Positions 30,557 through 43,685 are shown, counted from the stretch's first letter. The stretch: DNA of 64,000 nt from Rhodovulum visakhapatnamense (GCF_004365965.1 NZ_SOEB01000007.1:124001-188000); one strand, 5' to 3'. Notes: generated from the sequence alone by a model not told the origin. Numbers and translations: made by a program.

Positions 30557-30584
30557 GTATGATTTATGTGTTCGATATTCATAC
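30557..30584. promoter_or_regulatory. NikR operator (GTATGA-N16-TCATAC)
   Basis: GTATGA at 30557-30562 and TCATAC at 30579-30584 are separated by exactly 16 bases, identical to the E. coli NikR operator pattern. It lies in the divergent space between the binding-protein gene (ATG 30547, minus strand) and the NikR-like gene (ATG 30690, plus strand), and can control both. Confidence 0.88.
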
Positions 30585-30689
30585 GACCGGAGGGGCGGGA
30601 ATGCCAAGCGCGGTTCTGTCTCTTGTTCGCCCGGCTCTTGTTCGTGCGCGGCTTCGCGGGCAAAGTCGCCGCAAAGCGGGAGGGGCCCC

Positions 30690-31154
30690 ATGCAGCGCAT
30701 CACGATCACCATCGAGGACGACCTGCTTGAGGCGCTTGACGCCTTCATGGACCGGTCTGGCGCGTCGAACCGGTCCGAGGCCTTGCGCGACCTGATCCGC
30801 CGGGGGCTCGATCAGGATGCGCCAGAGGCGGCCGAATGCGTGGGCGTCGTGACCTATGCCATGGACCCGGCGCAGCGCGATCTGGGGCGGCTGGTGCCCG
30901 AAAGCCGCCAGCAGCACCACGACGCGGCCATCGCGGCGCTGTCGGTGCCGCTTGACCATCACGCGGCGGTCGAGGTGGCGGTGATGCGGGGCACGGTGGG
31001 CTCGGTCCAGGCCTATGCCAACAGCCTGTTCCTGCAACGCGGCGTGCGGCACGGACAGACCGTTCTGATCCCGGTGCGGACCGAGGTCGAGTTTCACCTG
31101 CATGGCGAGCGGGCGCATACCCACGATCACCTGCGGGTGCTGGACCGCTTCTGA
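30690..31154 (+). CDS. NikR-like ribbon-helix-helix repressor lacking canonical nickel ligands
   Basis: A 154-residue homologue of the nickel-responsive repressor NikR. The N-terminal RHH domain (MQRITITIEDDLLEALDAFM...NRSEALRDLIRRGL) keeps Arg3, Thr5 and Thr7, the residues that read GTATGA in E. coli NikR. The C-terminal ACT-like domain aligns well (EVAVMRGTVGSVQAYANSL, QRGVRHGQ), yet at the four square-planar nickel positions (E. coli His76, His87, His89, Cys95) it has Gln74, Ser85, Pro87 and Ala93. His76, His77, His90, His91 and a His-rich tail (HLHGERAHTHDH) are candidates for another metal site. ATG 30690 follows GGGAGGGG. Confidence 0.88.
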   Translation: MQRITITIEDDLLEALDAFMDRSGASNRSEALRDLIRRGLDQDAPEAAECVGVVTYAMDPAQRDLGRLVPESRQQHHDAAIAALSVPLDHHAAVEVAVMRGTVGSVQAYANSLFLQRGVRHGQTVLIPVRTEVEFHLHGERAHTHDHLRVLDRF

Positions 31155-31176
31155 CCCCGGCGGCGGCGGGACCGGC

Positions 31177-31545
31177 CTAAAGCCTGAGGCGCCGCGCCCG
31201 GGCGCCGCCCCGGCGGCAAGGGCGCGGCAGGGCCAGATCCAGCGGCCGTGGCGGCATCGCGCGGATCTGCACCAGCAGGCGCCGAAACTCGTCCAGCGCG
31301 GCCGTGGCCGGACCCGGTGCCGCCTGCGCCTCGGCGGCGCGGGCGGCGGCGGGCAGATCGGCCCGGCCGGGCAGGCTGCCCAGCCACTGCATGAAGCCGA
31401 GCTGACCCAGCTCGCGCGCCCGTGCGCCCGTTTCGGGGCAGGCGGCAAGCCGCATCAGGACCATCTCCAGCATCGCCGGCAGACCGGCCCCGCCCGGAAC
31501 CTCGTCACGAAAAACCTGGCCATGACGGCCCCCGATGTCATCCAT
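31177..31545 (-). CDS. Hypothetical protein under cobalamin riboswitch control
   Basis: Unrecognised 122-residue protein. It has an excellent ribosome site (AAGGAG, 7-8 nt before ATG 31545) and directly follows a complete cobalamin riboswitch, so it is very probably translated. No signal peptide or membrane helix; the centre is helical ([48 protein letters not shown]) and the tail is Arg-rich ([16 protein letters not shown]). It is the only gene of its transcript, ending 22 nt from the convergent NikR-like gene. Regulation implies a role in B12 or cobalt metabolism; nothing more can be said. Confidence 0.7.
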   Translation of the reverse strand: MDDIGGRHGQVFRDEVPGGAGLPAMLEMVLMRLAACPETGARARELGQLGFMQWLGSLPGRADLPAAARAAEAQAAPGPATAALDEFRRLLVQIRAMPPRPLDLALPRPCRRGGARARRLRL

Positions 31546-31589
31546 CGCGGATCTCCTTACCGGGGCACCCCGCCCGGGTTCGCACGCTT

Positions 31590-31775
31590 GGATGGCAGGT
31601 CTCCTGGCTTGCGGGTCATCGCCGCCCCGACCCTTCCCGGACCTGCGGGTCCAGTGGCCGTCTCGGGGGGCTCTCCGCCTACAGTTGCGGGGGCAGCCGC
31701 GGCTTTGCCGGTGGTTCCGGCGGACCGCGTTCCCTTTTCACCCGCGCAGCCGGCAAGGCCTGCGGGAACCATCGC
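31590..31775 (-). promoter_or_regulatory. Cobalamin (B12) riboswitch
   Basis: The minus strand shows, in order, GTGAAAAGGGAACGCGGT, CCCCCGCAACTGTAGGCGG, GCCACTGG, GGGAAGGG and GATGACCCGC, AAGCCAGGAGACCTGCC: the conserved core of the Cbl aptamer and the B12-box. It ends about 45 nt before the ATG of the 122-residue gene, with GC-rich sequence and a Shine-Dalgarno between. It does not face metH, which is on the other strand. Confidence 0.93.
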
Positions 31776-31906
31776 CGCAAGCGGTACCCGGCGGGGCGGG
31801 CGGCTGTCAATGGCGCAGCGGGTCGTTCGGCAATGTGAAGCGGCCTCATAAAGATCCTGACAAACATGAATTGGACAGGAGCGGCCGAAGGCCATATCTG
31901 CCGTCC

Positions 31907-35668
<3,762 letters not shown>

Positions 35669-35698
35669 AGACAGGTGCCCGGCGGACCATGCCGGGCG

Positions 35699-36148
35699 TC
35701 AGGTCCGGTGCATCACCCGGGCCGTCAGGCTCGACAATGCCAGCGAGGCCAGTACGCAGAAGGTGAAGAGGTAAAGCCCCCAGGCGGTTTCGACCCGGCC
35801 GAGGCCCACCCCTTTCGCGACCACGACATAGATCGCGATCAGGAACACATCGGCCATGGCGAGCTTGCCCATGACATGGATCGCGGGCAGCAGCCGGGGC
35901 GAGGCCAGATCGTACTGGACCAGCGCCAGCCCGACGGTCTTGGCATAGGGCGCGACAAGCGCCAGCAGCGTCACCAGCAGCGCGAGGAAAATGTCGGCCT
36001 GCCAGAGCGAGGCCAGCCCCGACAGCACGGAGATTTCCGACATCCCGAACAGCGGCAGGAGCCCCGCGCGCAACAGTGGCGCGGCCCAGGCGACGGGGAA
36101 CAGGATCAGCAGCGCCAGATTGGCGAGGCGCAGCAGCCGCAGGGTCAC
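35699..36148 (-). CDS. PqiA-like (paraquat-inducible protein A) membrane protein
   Basis: A 149-residue protein with four hydrophobic helices (LANLALLILFPVAWAAPLL, IFLALLVTLLALVAPYAKTVGLAL, FLIAIYVVVAKGVGL, LYLFTFCVLASLALS). VAPYAKTVGL and MGKLAMADVFLIAIY match the PqiA transmembrane domain, a partner of MCE-type lipid transport proteins. It is half the size of E. coli PqiA and has one domain copy. A GTG at 36148 gives 10 nt spacing after the upstream ATPase gene; an ATG at 36196 would overlap it. Confidence 0.75.
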   Translation of the reverse strand: MTLRLLRLANLALLILFPVAWAAPLLRAGLLPLFGMSEISVLSGLASLWQADIFLALLVTLLALVAPYAKTVGLALVQYDLASPRLLPAIHVMGKLAMADVFLIAIYVVVAKGVGLGRVETAWGLYLFTFCVLASLALSSLTARVMHRT

Positions 36149-36158
36149 GGCCGGACCG

Positions 36159-36905
36159 TCACCGCACCGCCTCGATGGGGCCTTCGGCGCGGCCATGGAT
36201 GAACTGGTCGAGATAGGGATCGCCCGAGTGGTCCATGTCGGCGACCGGCCCGGTCCACTGGATCACGCCCCCATGCAGCATCGCCACGTCGTCGGCGATG
36301 GCCCGGACCGAGCTCATGTCATGGGTGATGGTCATGGCGGTTGCGCCCATCTCGACCACGATCTCGCGGATCAGCTCGTTGATGACGCCCGCCATGATCG
36401 GGTCGAGCCCGGTGGTGGGTTCGTCGAAGAAGATGATCTCGGGCTCGGCGGCGATGGCGCGGGCCAGACCCACGCGTTTCTGCATGCCGCCCGACAGCTC
36501 GGCCGGGAACAGATCGGCGACCTCGGGTTTCAGCCCGACCCGGCGCAGCTTTTCGATGGCGATCTCGCGCGCTTCGGCCTTTGGCCGCTTGGTGGCGCCG
36601 CGCATCAGCCGGAAGGCCACGTTCTGCCAGACCGGCAGCGAATCGAACAGCGCGCCGCCCTGAAACAGCATCCCGAAGCGCGCCAGAAACGCCTCGCGTT
36701 CGGCGCGCGACGCATCCTCGCCCTCGATCAGGATCTGGCCCGCATCGGGCCGCACCAGCCCGAGGATGCATTTCAGCAGCACCGACTTGCCGGTGCCAGA
36801 CCCGCCGATGATGACCATGCTTTCGCCCTTCGGGACGGTCAGCGTCACGCCCCTCAGGACATGGTTCCGGCCGAAGGCCTTGCGGATATCGCGAAGCTCG
36901 ATCAT
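36159..36905 (-). CDS. MlaF-like lipid ABC transporter ATP-binding protein
   Basis: A 248-residue ATPase for retrograde phospholipid transport across the envelope. Walker A GGSGTGKSVLLKCI, the MlaF-typical FGMLFQGGALFDSLPVW, signature LSGGMQKRVGLARAI, Walker B IIFFDEPTTGLDP and switch TITHDMSS. ATG 36905 overlaps the MlaE stop by 4 nt; the longer frame is inside the permease gene. No MlaD/MlaC genes are adjacent. Confidence 0.9.
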   Translation of the reverse strand: MIELRDIRKAFGRNHVLRGVTLTVPKGESMVIIGGSGTGKSVLLKCILGLVRPDAGQILIEGEDASRAEREAFLARFGMLFQGGALFDSLPVWQNVAFRLMRGATKRPKAEAREIAIEKLRRVGLKPEVADLFPAELSGGMQKRVGLARAIAAEPEIIFFDEPTTGLDPIMAGVINELIREIVVEMGATAMTITHDMSSVRAIADDVAMLHGGVIQWTGPVADMDHSGDPYLDQFIHGRAEGPIEAVR

Positions 36906-37684
36906 GCGGCGAAGAACAGGGTTGTGAGAATGTAGTTGGCGGCCAGCACCAGAACCGAGGCGGCGACCACCGCCGATTTCGTGGCGGCCCCCACGCCCTG
37001 GGCGCCGCGGCCCGAATTCATGCCATAATAGCAGCCGACCAGCGCGATCAGGAAGCCGAAGGCCGCGCCCTTCACCAGACCCGAGGTCACGTCCCAGATT
37101 TCCAGATAATCGGCGGTGTTCTTCAGATAGGCGGCGGCGTTCAGCCCGAGGCTTTGGGTGCCCACCAGATAGCCGCCGAAGATGCCGATGGAATCGCCCA
37201 CGGCGACCAGAACCGGCACGGTGACCGTCGCCGCCAGCACCCGGGGCACCGTCAGATAGCGCATCGGGTCGGTCGAAAGCGTGACCAGCGCGTCGATCTG
37301 CTCGGTCACCTTCATCGTGCCGATCTCGGCCGCGATCGAGGACGAGACCCGCGCGGCGACCATCAGGCCCGCCATCACCGGACCCAGTTCGCGCGCCATG
37401 CCGATGGCGACGATCGATGGCACGACCTGGCCTGCATTGAAGCGCGAGCCGCCCTCGTAGATCTGCAATGCCAGCGCCGCGCCGGTGAAGACGGCGGTCA
37501 GCCCGACGACGGGCAGGCTGTTGTAGCCGATCACCCAGACCGCATGCCCGAATTCTCGAAAATAGAAGGGCGGGCGCACCATCGCGTAAAGCGTGGCCCC
37601 GAGATAGAGCGTGAGTCGCCCGAGCGCGGCCAGCCCGTCCAGCACCGCGCGACCGAGCGCGCCGACGGGGTTCAGCAGGATCAT
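36902..37684 (-). CDS. MlaE-like lipid ABC transporter permease
   Basis: A 260-residue integral membrane permease of the MlaE family: [46 protein letters not shown] and [23 protein letters not shown], the most conserved stretch of the family, then four more helices. It overlaps alr upstream and mlaF downstream by 4 nt each. Confidence 0.92.
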   Translation of the reverse strand: MILLNPVGALGRAVLDGLAALGRLTLYLGATLYAMVRPPFYFREFGHAVWVIGYNSLPVVGLTAVFTGAALALQIYEGGSRFNAGQVVPSIVAIGMARELGPVMAGLMVAARVSSSIAAEIGTMKVTEQIDALVTLSTDPMRYLTVPRVLAATVTVPVLVAVGDSIGIFGGYLVGTQSLGLNAAAYLKNTADYLEIWDVTSGLVKGAAFGFLIALVGCYYGMNSGRGAQGVGAATKSAVVAASVLVLAANYILTTLFFAA

Positions 37685-38733
37685 GTGCCCGCACCGCCGA
37701 CATAGCGGCGGGCATAGCGGCGGCCGAGCGAGGTCATGATCTCGTAGCCGATGGTCCCGGCGGTGTCGGCGACCGCGTCCACCCCCTGTTCGGGGCAAAG
37801 CAGGTCAAGCGCGGGCGGAACCGTGCCCAGATGGGTGATGTCGGCGGTGATGAGGTCCATCGAGACCCGGCCGAGGATGGGGCAGGGCGTGCCCTCGAAC
37901 CAGAGCTGGCCACGGTTCGACAGCGCCCGGTGCATGCCGTCGGCATAGCCCGCGGTCACGGTCGCGACCACGCGGCGCTCGGGCGCGGTAAAGGTGTAAC
38001 CGTAGCCGATGCTTTCGCCGGGCTGCACCTCGCGGGTCTGGATCACCGGGAAGGACAGGCCCACGACCGGCTCGGCCTCGGGGAAGGGCAGCCCGCCATA
38101 GACGCCCATGCCGGGGCGGGTGACGTCGAAATGATAGTTGGGCCCCAGCAGAACGCCGCCCGTCGCGGAAAGCGAGCGCGGCACGGCGCAGCCGTCGGTC
38201 ATCTCGCGGAAGGCGGTCAGTTGCTGAAGGTTCGCGGGGTGGCCGGGCTCGTCGGCGCAGGCGAGGTGGCTCATGATCAGGACCGGCCCCGCGGCCAGGA
38301 CGATGTCGCGCACCGCCGCCCATTCGGCCGGTTCAAGACCCAGCCGGTTCATCCCCGTATCGAGCTGGATGCCGAAGGCACGACCCGGCAGGCCCTCCAT
38401 GTGGCGGGTCAGCTGGTCGACCGAGTTCAGCATCGGCACCAGGTCGAGATCGCCGATCATGTCGGTATCGCCCGCCATATGGCCCGAGAACACGCAGATC
38501 TGCGGCCCCGGTCCCAGCGCGTTGCGGATCTGGGCGCCTTCCTCGGCGGCGGCGACGAAAAAGCGCCGGGCGCCGGCCTGGGCCAGCACGCGGGCCACGC
38601 GGTCGCCGCCCAGCCCGTAGCCGTCGGCCTTGACGACCGCCCCCGTTTCCACGCCCGCTCCGCTTGCGCGGTCGAGCGCCTTCCAGTTGCGCGCGAGCGC
38701 GTCGAGATCGATCGTGAGTGTACCGGTAGCCAT
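37681..38733 (-). CDS. alr: Alanine racemase
   Basis: PLP enzyme making D-alanine for peptidoglycan. The 350-residue product has the PLP lysine motif [10 protein letters not shown] near residue 35, [38 protein letters not shown] and [13 protein letters not shown] with the catalytic tyrosine, then [17 protein letters not shown] 38733 is the family start; the upstream open frame is poor. Couples translationally into mlaE. Confidence 0.95.
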   Translation of the reverse strand: MATGTLTIDLDALARNWKALDRASGAGVETGAVVKADGYGLGGDRVARVLAQAGARRFFVAAAEEGAQIRNALGPGPQICVFSGHMAGDTDMIGDLDLVPMLNSVDQLTRHMEGLPGRAFGIQLDTGMNRLGLEPAEWAAVRDIVLAAGPVLIMSHLACADEPGHPANLQQLTAFREMTDGCAVPRSLSATGGVLLGPNYHFDVTRPGMGVYGGLPFPEAEPVVGLSFPVIQTREVQPGESIGYGYTFTAPERRVVATVTAGYADGMHRALSNRGQLWFEGTPCPILGRVSMDLITADITHLGTVPPALDLLCPEQGVDAVADTAGTIGYEIMTSLGRRYARRYVGGAGT

Positions 38734-38810
38734 GGCCGCTGTTGTGCCACGCGCGCGGGCCGCGTCAAGAGCCGAATGGCCCGGGCTCGGCCCGCCCGCG
38801 TCCGGGTCGA

Positions 38811-40307
38811 TCAAAAGCCCTCGACCGCCTGTCCCTGCTGCCAGGGTTTTACGAGGTTGCCGAAGCGGGTGAAGCGGCCCTCGAAGCTCAGCTCGACCGA
38901 GCCGATGGGCCCGTGCCGCTGCTTGCCGATGATGACCTCGGCCTTGCCATGGACCGATTCCATCTGCTCCTGCCACTTGGCCATGCCCTCGAGGTCGTGA
39001 TCGCCGGGCTTTTCCCGTTCCTTGTAGTATTCCTCGCGGAACACGAACATCACGACGTCGGCGTCCTGCTCGATCGAGCCCGATTCCCGAAGGTCCGACA
39101 GTTGCGGCCGCTTGTCCTCGCGGTTTTCGACCTGGCGCGACAGCTGTGACAGCGCCACGACGGGGATGTCCAGCTCCTTGGCGATGGCCTTCAGCCCTTG
39201 GGTGATCTCGGACACCTCGTTGACCCGGCTGTCCTTGGCGGTGGCGGGGCGGACGAGCTGCAGGTAGTCGACGAAAAGCGCATCGAGCCCGTGGGTCCGT
39301 TTCAGCCGCCGGGCGCGGGCCGCAAGCTGGCTGATCGGCAGGGCGGGCGTGTCGTCGATGTAGAGCGGACAGGCCTCGAGGTCCTTGGCGGCGTTGACGA
39401 AGCGGCGGAACTCGGTCTCGGTCATGTCGCCGCGGCGGATCTGTTCCGAGGGCACCTCGGCGGCCTCCGACAGGACCCGGGCGGCCAGCTGTTCGGCGCT
39501 CATCTCAAGGCTGTAGAAGCCCACGACGCCGCCATTGACCGCGCCGACCGATCCGTCGGGCAGGGTGCCGCGCTTGTAGGCGCGGGCGATGTTGAAGGCG
39601 ATGTTGGTCGCCAGCGAGGTCTTGCCCATCGAGGGCCGCCCGGCGAGGATCAGAAGGTCCGACCGGTGCAGCCCGCCGAGCTTCTTGTCGAGATCGGTCA
39701 GCCCGGTCGAGAGGCCCGCCAGCCCGCCGTCCCGCTGATAGGCGGCATTGGCGACCTTCACCGCATCGGTGACGGCGCGCAGGAAGGACTGAAATCCGGT
39801 TTCCGACTGGCCCTTCTCGGCCAGCTTGTAGAGCCCCTGTTCGGCCTCGACGATCTGGGCGGCCGGTTCCGAGGCGATGTCGACCTTGGCGGCCTTGTCC
39901 GAGATTTCGGCGCCGAGCTTCATCAGTTCGCGGCGCAGCCAGAAATCGTAGATCATCTGGGCATAGTCGCGCGCCGCGAAGGACGAGATCGCGGCCCCTG
40001 CGAGCCGCGCCAGATAGGCCGGCCCGCCCAGTTCGGCGAGCCCCTCGTCATCCTCGAGGAAGGCTTTCAGCGTGACCGGCGAGGCCAGCTGGTTCTTCTG
40101 GATCCGGTTGGCGGCGATCTCGAAGATCCGGGAATGGACCGGATCGTAGAAATGCTGCGGCTGGACGATGGACGCGATCCGGTCGAAGATCTCGTTATTG
40201 GTCAGGATCGCGCCCAGCAATTGCTGCTCGGCCTCGATGTTATGGGGCAGGCCGGTCGTGTCGTCCGCCTCCTCGCCCTCGGGCCGGATGGTTCTGACCT
40301 TGTTCAT
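38811..40307 (-). CDS. dnaB: Replicative DNA helicase DnaB
   Basis: Hexameric 5'-3' helicase of the replisome. The 498-residue protein starts with a short acidic tail, then the DnaB_N hairpin domain ([19 protein letters not shown]), a linker helix and the RecA-like core: Walker [17 protein letters not shown], Walker [15 protein letters not shown], the sensor segment [20 protein letters not shown] and arginine finger region [20 protein letters not shown]. Standard length, no intein. Confidence 0.97.
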   Translation of the reverse strand: MNKVRTIRPEGEEADDTTGLPHNIEAEQQLLGAILTNNEIFDRIASIVQPQHFYDPVHSRIFEIAANRIQKNQLASPVTLKAFLEDDEGLAELGGPAYLARLAGAAISSFAARDYAQMIYDFWLRRELMKLGAEISDKAAKVDIASEPAAQIVEAEQGLYKLAEKGQSETGFQSFLRAVTDAVKVANAAYQRDGGLAGLSTGLTDLDKKLGGLHRSDLLILAGRPSMGKTSLATNIAFNIARAYKRGTLPDGSVGAVNGGVVGFYSLEMSAEQLAARVLSEAAEVPSEQIRRGDMTETEFRRFVNAAKDLEACPLYIDDTPALPISQLAARARRLKRTHGLDALFVDYLQLVRPATAKDSRVNEVSEITQGLKAIAKELDIPVVALSQLSRQVENREDKRPQLSDLRESGSIEQDADVVMFVFREEYYKEREKPGDHDLEGMAKWQEQMESVHGKAEVIIGKQRHGPIGSVELSFEGRFTRFGNLVKPWQQGQAVEGF

Positions 40308-40373
40308 GTTCGTTAAACTCCCTGCAGGGGGGTTCTAGCCCCCCGCCTGCGGCCACGGCAATCTGGGTAAACC

Positions 40374-40393
40374 TGTGGATAGCCTGTGGATGA
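40374..40393 (+). promoter_or_regulatory. Two DnaA-box-like 9-mers upstream of dnaB
   Basis: TGTGGATAG (40374-40382) and TGTGGATGA (40385-40393) each differ by one base from TGTGGATAA, the complement of the DnaA box TTATCCACA, and are 11 bp apart. They lie 67 bp upstream of the dnaB start. Too few for an origin; possible DnaA control of dnaB is an inference. Confidence 0.35.
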
Positions 40394-40519
40394 ATGGTTC
40401 ATAAGTTTCCACCCCGAGTCTTGCGGGTCGAGGTGGCCTTGCGTCAAGATTTGGTTTCCTGCCGGGCTCCCGGGCCGGAAGGTCGAGAGGTTTCCGGCGT
40501 CAGACAGGCGGGTTTGCGC

Positions 40520-41200
40520 CTAAACCTTGGCTCGCGCCTCCTGCCAGGCGCGCGGCGCTTTCAGGAATTCCTCGACTTCGGCAAGCGTGGCGGAATCGAA
40601 GGTGCCCTGGGCGCGGGCCTCGGCCAGGACGTCCCACCAGGTGCAGAGATGATGCAGCCGGATGCCGTGATCGCCCAGGGTCTTTTCGGTTTCGGGGAAG
40701 ATCCCGTAATAGAAAATCACCGCCGTATGACCGCAAATGGCGCCGGTGTCGCGGATCGCGTCGACGAAGCTGATCTTCGAGCCGCCATCGGTGGTCAGGT
40801 CCTCGATCAGAAGCACCCGGTCGCCTTCGGCCATCACGCCCTCGATGCGGGCGTTGCGGCCGTAGCCCTTGGGCTTCTTGCGGACATAGGTCATGGGCAG
40901 CGCCATCCGCTCGGCCACGAGGGCTGCGAAGGGGATGCCCGCGGTTTCGCCGCCCGCGATGCAGTCGAAGGCCTCGAAGCCCGCGTCGCGCAGCACGGTG
41001 ACGGTCAGGAAATCCATCAGCGTGGCGCGGATCCGCGGAAACGAGATCAGCTTGCGGCAGTCGATATAGGTGGGCGAGGGCAGGCCCGAGGCGAGCGTGA
41101 AGGGCGTTTCGGCATTGAAATGCACCGCCCCGATTTCCAGCAGCATGCGGGCGGAGAGGCGGGCGATTTCGGACTTGTCGGGGAAGGCGGTCGGGATCAT
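40520..41200 (-). CDS. pyrE: Orotate phosphoribosyltransferase
   Basis: Pyrimidine synthesis: joins orotate with PRPP to form OMP. The 226-residue product shows [18 protein letters not shown], the catalytic loop [17 protein letters not shown], and the PRPP-binding motif [14 protein letters not shown]. Length and motifs fit the family; ATG 41200 is the only sensible start. pyrC lies 73 nt upstream on the same strand and is probably co-transcribed. Confidence 0.96.
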   Translation of the reverse strand: MIPTAFPDKSEIARLSARMLLEIGAVHFNAETPFTLASGLPSPTYIDCRKLISFPRIRATLMDFLTVTVLRDAGFEAFDCIAGGETAGIPFAALVAERMALPMTYVRKKPKGYGRNARIEGVMAEGDRVLLIEDLTTDGGSKISFVDAIRDTGAICGHTAVIFYYGIFPETEKTLGDHGIRLHHLCTWWDVLAEARAQGTFDSATLAEVEEFLKAPRAWQEARAKV

Positions 41201-41273
41201 GGCGCAAGCGTCTCCGTATCCTGCCGGACGGGTGCGGCCCGGCCCGGCGATTTTTCTGCGAAAAATCCGCGGC

Positions 41274-42317
41274 TCACCGCTCGACCCGCCAGTGCAGATC
41301 GAAGCCCGGATCGAACAGCGTCACCGGCCCGGCCCCGGTCTCGATCCGCGCGGGATAGGCGACGGGCGCGGCATCCCGGGTCAGGGTGATGCGGTCCTCA
41401 TTGGGCGGCAGGCCGTAGAAGGCGGGGCCGTTCAGCGAGGCGAAGGCCTCGAGCCGGTCAAGCGCGCCCGCGCGTTCGAAGACCTCGGCGAGGCAGGACA
41501 GCGTGTTCGTGGCTGAAAAGACCCCGGCGCAGCCGCAGGCGCTTTCCTTGGCCGGGTCGGCATGGGGCGCGCTGTCGGTTCCGAGAAAGAAGCGCACATC
41601 GCCCGAAGTCGCGGCCGCGACCAGCGCGTCGCGATGGCGCGCGCGCTTGGCCACCGGCAGGCAATAGTAATGCGGCTTGATCCCGCCCACCAGAATATGG
41701 TTGCGGGTGATGATCAGGTGATGGGTGGTGATCGTCGCGCCAAGCCCCGCTTCGGCCGAGCGCACGTAATCGACGCCGTCCGAGGTCGTGATATGCTCCA
41801 TCACCACCTTCAGGCCCGGCACCGCGCGGCGGATCGGGTCGAGCACCCGGTCGATGAAGACCGCCTCGCGGTCGAAGATGTCGATCTCGGGGTCGACCAC
41901 CTCGCCATGGACGCAGAGCGGGCAGCCGATCTCGGCCATCCTGTCCAGGACCCCGCGCACCTTGTCGAAATCGCTCACGCCCGAGGCCGAATTGGTCGTG
42001 GCCCCGGCGGGGTAGAGCTTGACCGCCGTCACCAGCCCCTCGGCATGGGCGCGGGCCACATCCTCGGGATCGGTCTCTTCGGTGAGATAGAGCGTCATCA
42101 GGGGGGTGAAGTCCGCCCCCTCGGGCAGCGCGGCGATAATCCGGTCGCGATAGGCGGCGGCCTGGGTCCCGGTCACCACCGGCGGCACCAGATTGGGCAT
42201 GACGATGGCGCGGGCGAAGTCGCGGGCGGATTCGGGCAGCACGCCGGCCATCATGGCGCCGTCGCGCAGATGCAGGTGCCAGTCGTCGGGGCGGCGGATC
42301 GTGAGGCTCTGGGTCAT
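41274..42317 (-). CDS. pyrC: Dihydroorotase (class II, PyrC)
   Basis: Zinc amidohydrolase cyclising carbamoyl-aspartate to dihydroorotate. The 347-residue protein has the metal motif DWHLHLRDG near residue 13, the carbamylated lysine in [42 protein letters not shown] and FLGTDSAPH, which are class II features. ATG 42317 ([16 protein letters not shown]) agrees with the family; upstream frame is not conserved-looking. Confidence 0.96.
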   Translation of the reverse strand: MTQSLTIRRPDDWHLHLRDGAMMAGVLPESARDFARAIVMPNLVPPVVTGTQAAAYRDRIIAALPEGADFTPLMTLYLTEETDPEDVARAHAEGLVTAVKLYPAGATTNSASGVSDFDKVRGVLDRMAEIGCPLCVHGEVVDPEIDIFDREAVFIDRVLDPIRRAVPGLKVVMEHITTSDGVDYVRSAEAGLGATITTHHLIITRNHILVGGIKPHYYCLPVAKRARHRDALVAAATSGDVRFFLGTDSAPHADPAKESACGCAGVFSATNTLSCLAEVFERAGALDRLEAFASLNGPAFYGLPPNEDRITLTRDAAPVAYPARIETGAGPVTLFDPGFDLHWRVER

Positions 42318-42518
42318 GGGGCAGGGCGATACACAATCGCCCGGGCGCTTTCCAGTACCGATCGCGGTCGGCTTGCGGCCTTGGGGCGCCGCGCGCCGCG
42401 CCTGAGCCAAGCGCCTGACGCAAGGCGGGGCTTCCCATCCGTCAATGGAAAAGTCACGGATACTGTCCTATCTTGCGGGCATGGGAGGAAACAACTGTAC
42501 GCGAACAGGAGTTTCCAT

Positions 42519-42725
42519 ATGGCACTCGCGAATACGCATGTTGCGGGCCAACGCGGCTCGCTCGTTTCCTCGATCATCGCGGCGATGGTCCGCATCGTCG
42601 AGAACCACCCGCGCACCCGTGCGCTGGAAAAGCTGAACGCCATCTCGGACGAGGATCTGGCGGCCCGGGGGCTGACCCGGCAGGACGTGATCCGCCGGAT
42701 TTTCAGCGACCGCTTCTACCTTTGA
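42519..42725 (+). CDS. DUF1127 small protein
   Basis: A 68-residue basic protein with the DUF1127 (YjiS-like) core at its C-terminus: RALEKLNAISDEDLAARGLTR followed by QDVIRRIFSDRFYL. ACAGGAG lies 8 nt before ATG 42519. In Rhodobacter a DUF1127 gene is co-transcribed with CCUCC-loop stress RNAs (CcsR); here no such hairpins follow it directly, although a CCUCC-loop RNA is predicted at 50.9 kb. Role probably in RNA turnover or stress response, by family knowledge only. Confidence 0.85.
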   Translation: MALANTHVAGQRGSLVSSIIAAMVRIVENHPRTRALEKLNAISDEDLAARGLTRQDVIRRIFSDRFYL

Positions 42726-42755
42726 TCTCGCTCTGATCCCGGGCCGGTCGGTCGC

Positions 42756-43685
42756 TCAGACCGGCACGTCCGGCCGGTGGCGCCGCAGCCGCCGGTCCAG
42801 ATCGGTGCGTGCGCCGGTCAGGTGCTCGTGCTCGGCAACATGGCTTGCATGACGCAGAACGCCCCGCGCCAGATCGGTGCGGCCGGACTTGTCAAGCCGG
42901 TCCAGAAGGGCCGCAAGATAGGGTGCGTGCTGGCGCCGCGCCCGGAAAAGCCGGAAAAAGACCTCGGCGGTCAACTGACCCTCGCCCGCCGCGTCGATCA
43001 GTTCCGGCAGGACGGCCATGGCCGACAGATGCGCCTCGAGCGCGTCGCCGCAATGGGGCGTGGCCAGCCGCATCACGTTGGGCCCGTCAAACAAAGCGGC
43101 ATGCATCGCGTCGAGCGTCTGCGCCGGGTCGTAGAGGATTGCCGCACAGCAGGCGGCCTCGATCATGTCCGGGGCATAGCCATAGCGCGAGGTAAAGTCG
43201 CGCCGCCTTGCCATCAGAAAACGCCGGTCCCAGTCCAGCTGCGCGGGGTCCAGCGTGGCCTGCGGCGCGAGCGCAACCACAGCCGCCCCCGGCGCCACGA
43301 CGGAATAGGCGCAGGCCGCATAGCCGCACATGCCCGCCCCGTAGAACACCACGCGATCGAACGCGTCGAAGAATTCTGAATCGACGCGCTCGTCGAAGAA
43401 GTCGTAAACCGCCCGGTCGCGGAACCAGGTCGCGCCATGGGCTACCAAGGTCAGCCGCGACCAGCCCGCGGGCTCGGCAAGCTGGGCGGCCAGGGTATGG
43501 CCGACGGTCGCCCCGGTCAGGATCTCGCGGGCCTGCTCGAAAGTGACCAGAAGCGTGCCGCCCCCCGCCGCCCAGACGGCGGCATGGTCGGGGCCAAGCG
43601 CCTTGACCCACGCCCCCGTACCGGACCGGTCCAGCAGTGTATGCCAGCGGCCTGTCTCGCTTTCGCTCGCGAACCGGTCCTTCAT
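42756..43685 (-). CDS. Uncharacterised hydrolase-like protein (rhodobacterial family)
   Basis: A 309-residue soluble protein. GPDHAAVWAAGGGTLLVTFEQA, then VFYGAGMCGYAACAYSVVAPGAAVVALAPQATLDP, resembles a family common in Rhodobacterales that automatic pipelines often name phosphoadenosine phosphosulfate reductase; I see no PAPS reductase signature (no KRTxECGLH-type tail). The GAGMCGYAA turn between a strand and a helix looks like an alpha/beta-hydrolase nucleophile elbow with the serine replaced. ATG 43685 (MKDRFASESET) is preferred to the upstream in-frame start. Single-gene unit; function unknown. Confidence 0.7.
   Translation of the reverse strand: MKDRFASESETGRWHTLLDRSGTGAWVKALGPDHAAVWAAGGGTLLVTFEQAREILTGATVGHTLAAQLAEPAGWSRLTLVAHGATWFRDRAVYDFFDERVDSEFFDAFDRVVFYGAGMCGYAACAYSVVAPGAAVVALAPQATLDPAQLDWDRRFLMARRRDFTSRYGYAPDMIEAACCAAILYDPAQTLDAMHAALFDGPNVMRLATPHCGDALEAHLSAMAVLPELIDAAGEGQLTAEVFFRLFRARRQHAPYLAALLDRLDKSGRTDLARGVLRHASHVAEHEHLTGARTDLDRRLRRHRPDVPV

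Noticed and set aside
31800-31906. Possible SAM/SAH-type riboswitch in front of metH
   Set aside because: I could not find the conserved core of any SAM or SAH aptamer in the 100-nt leader.
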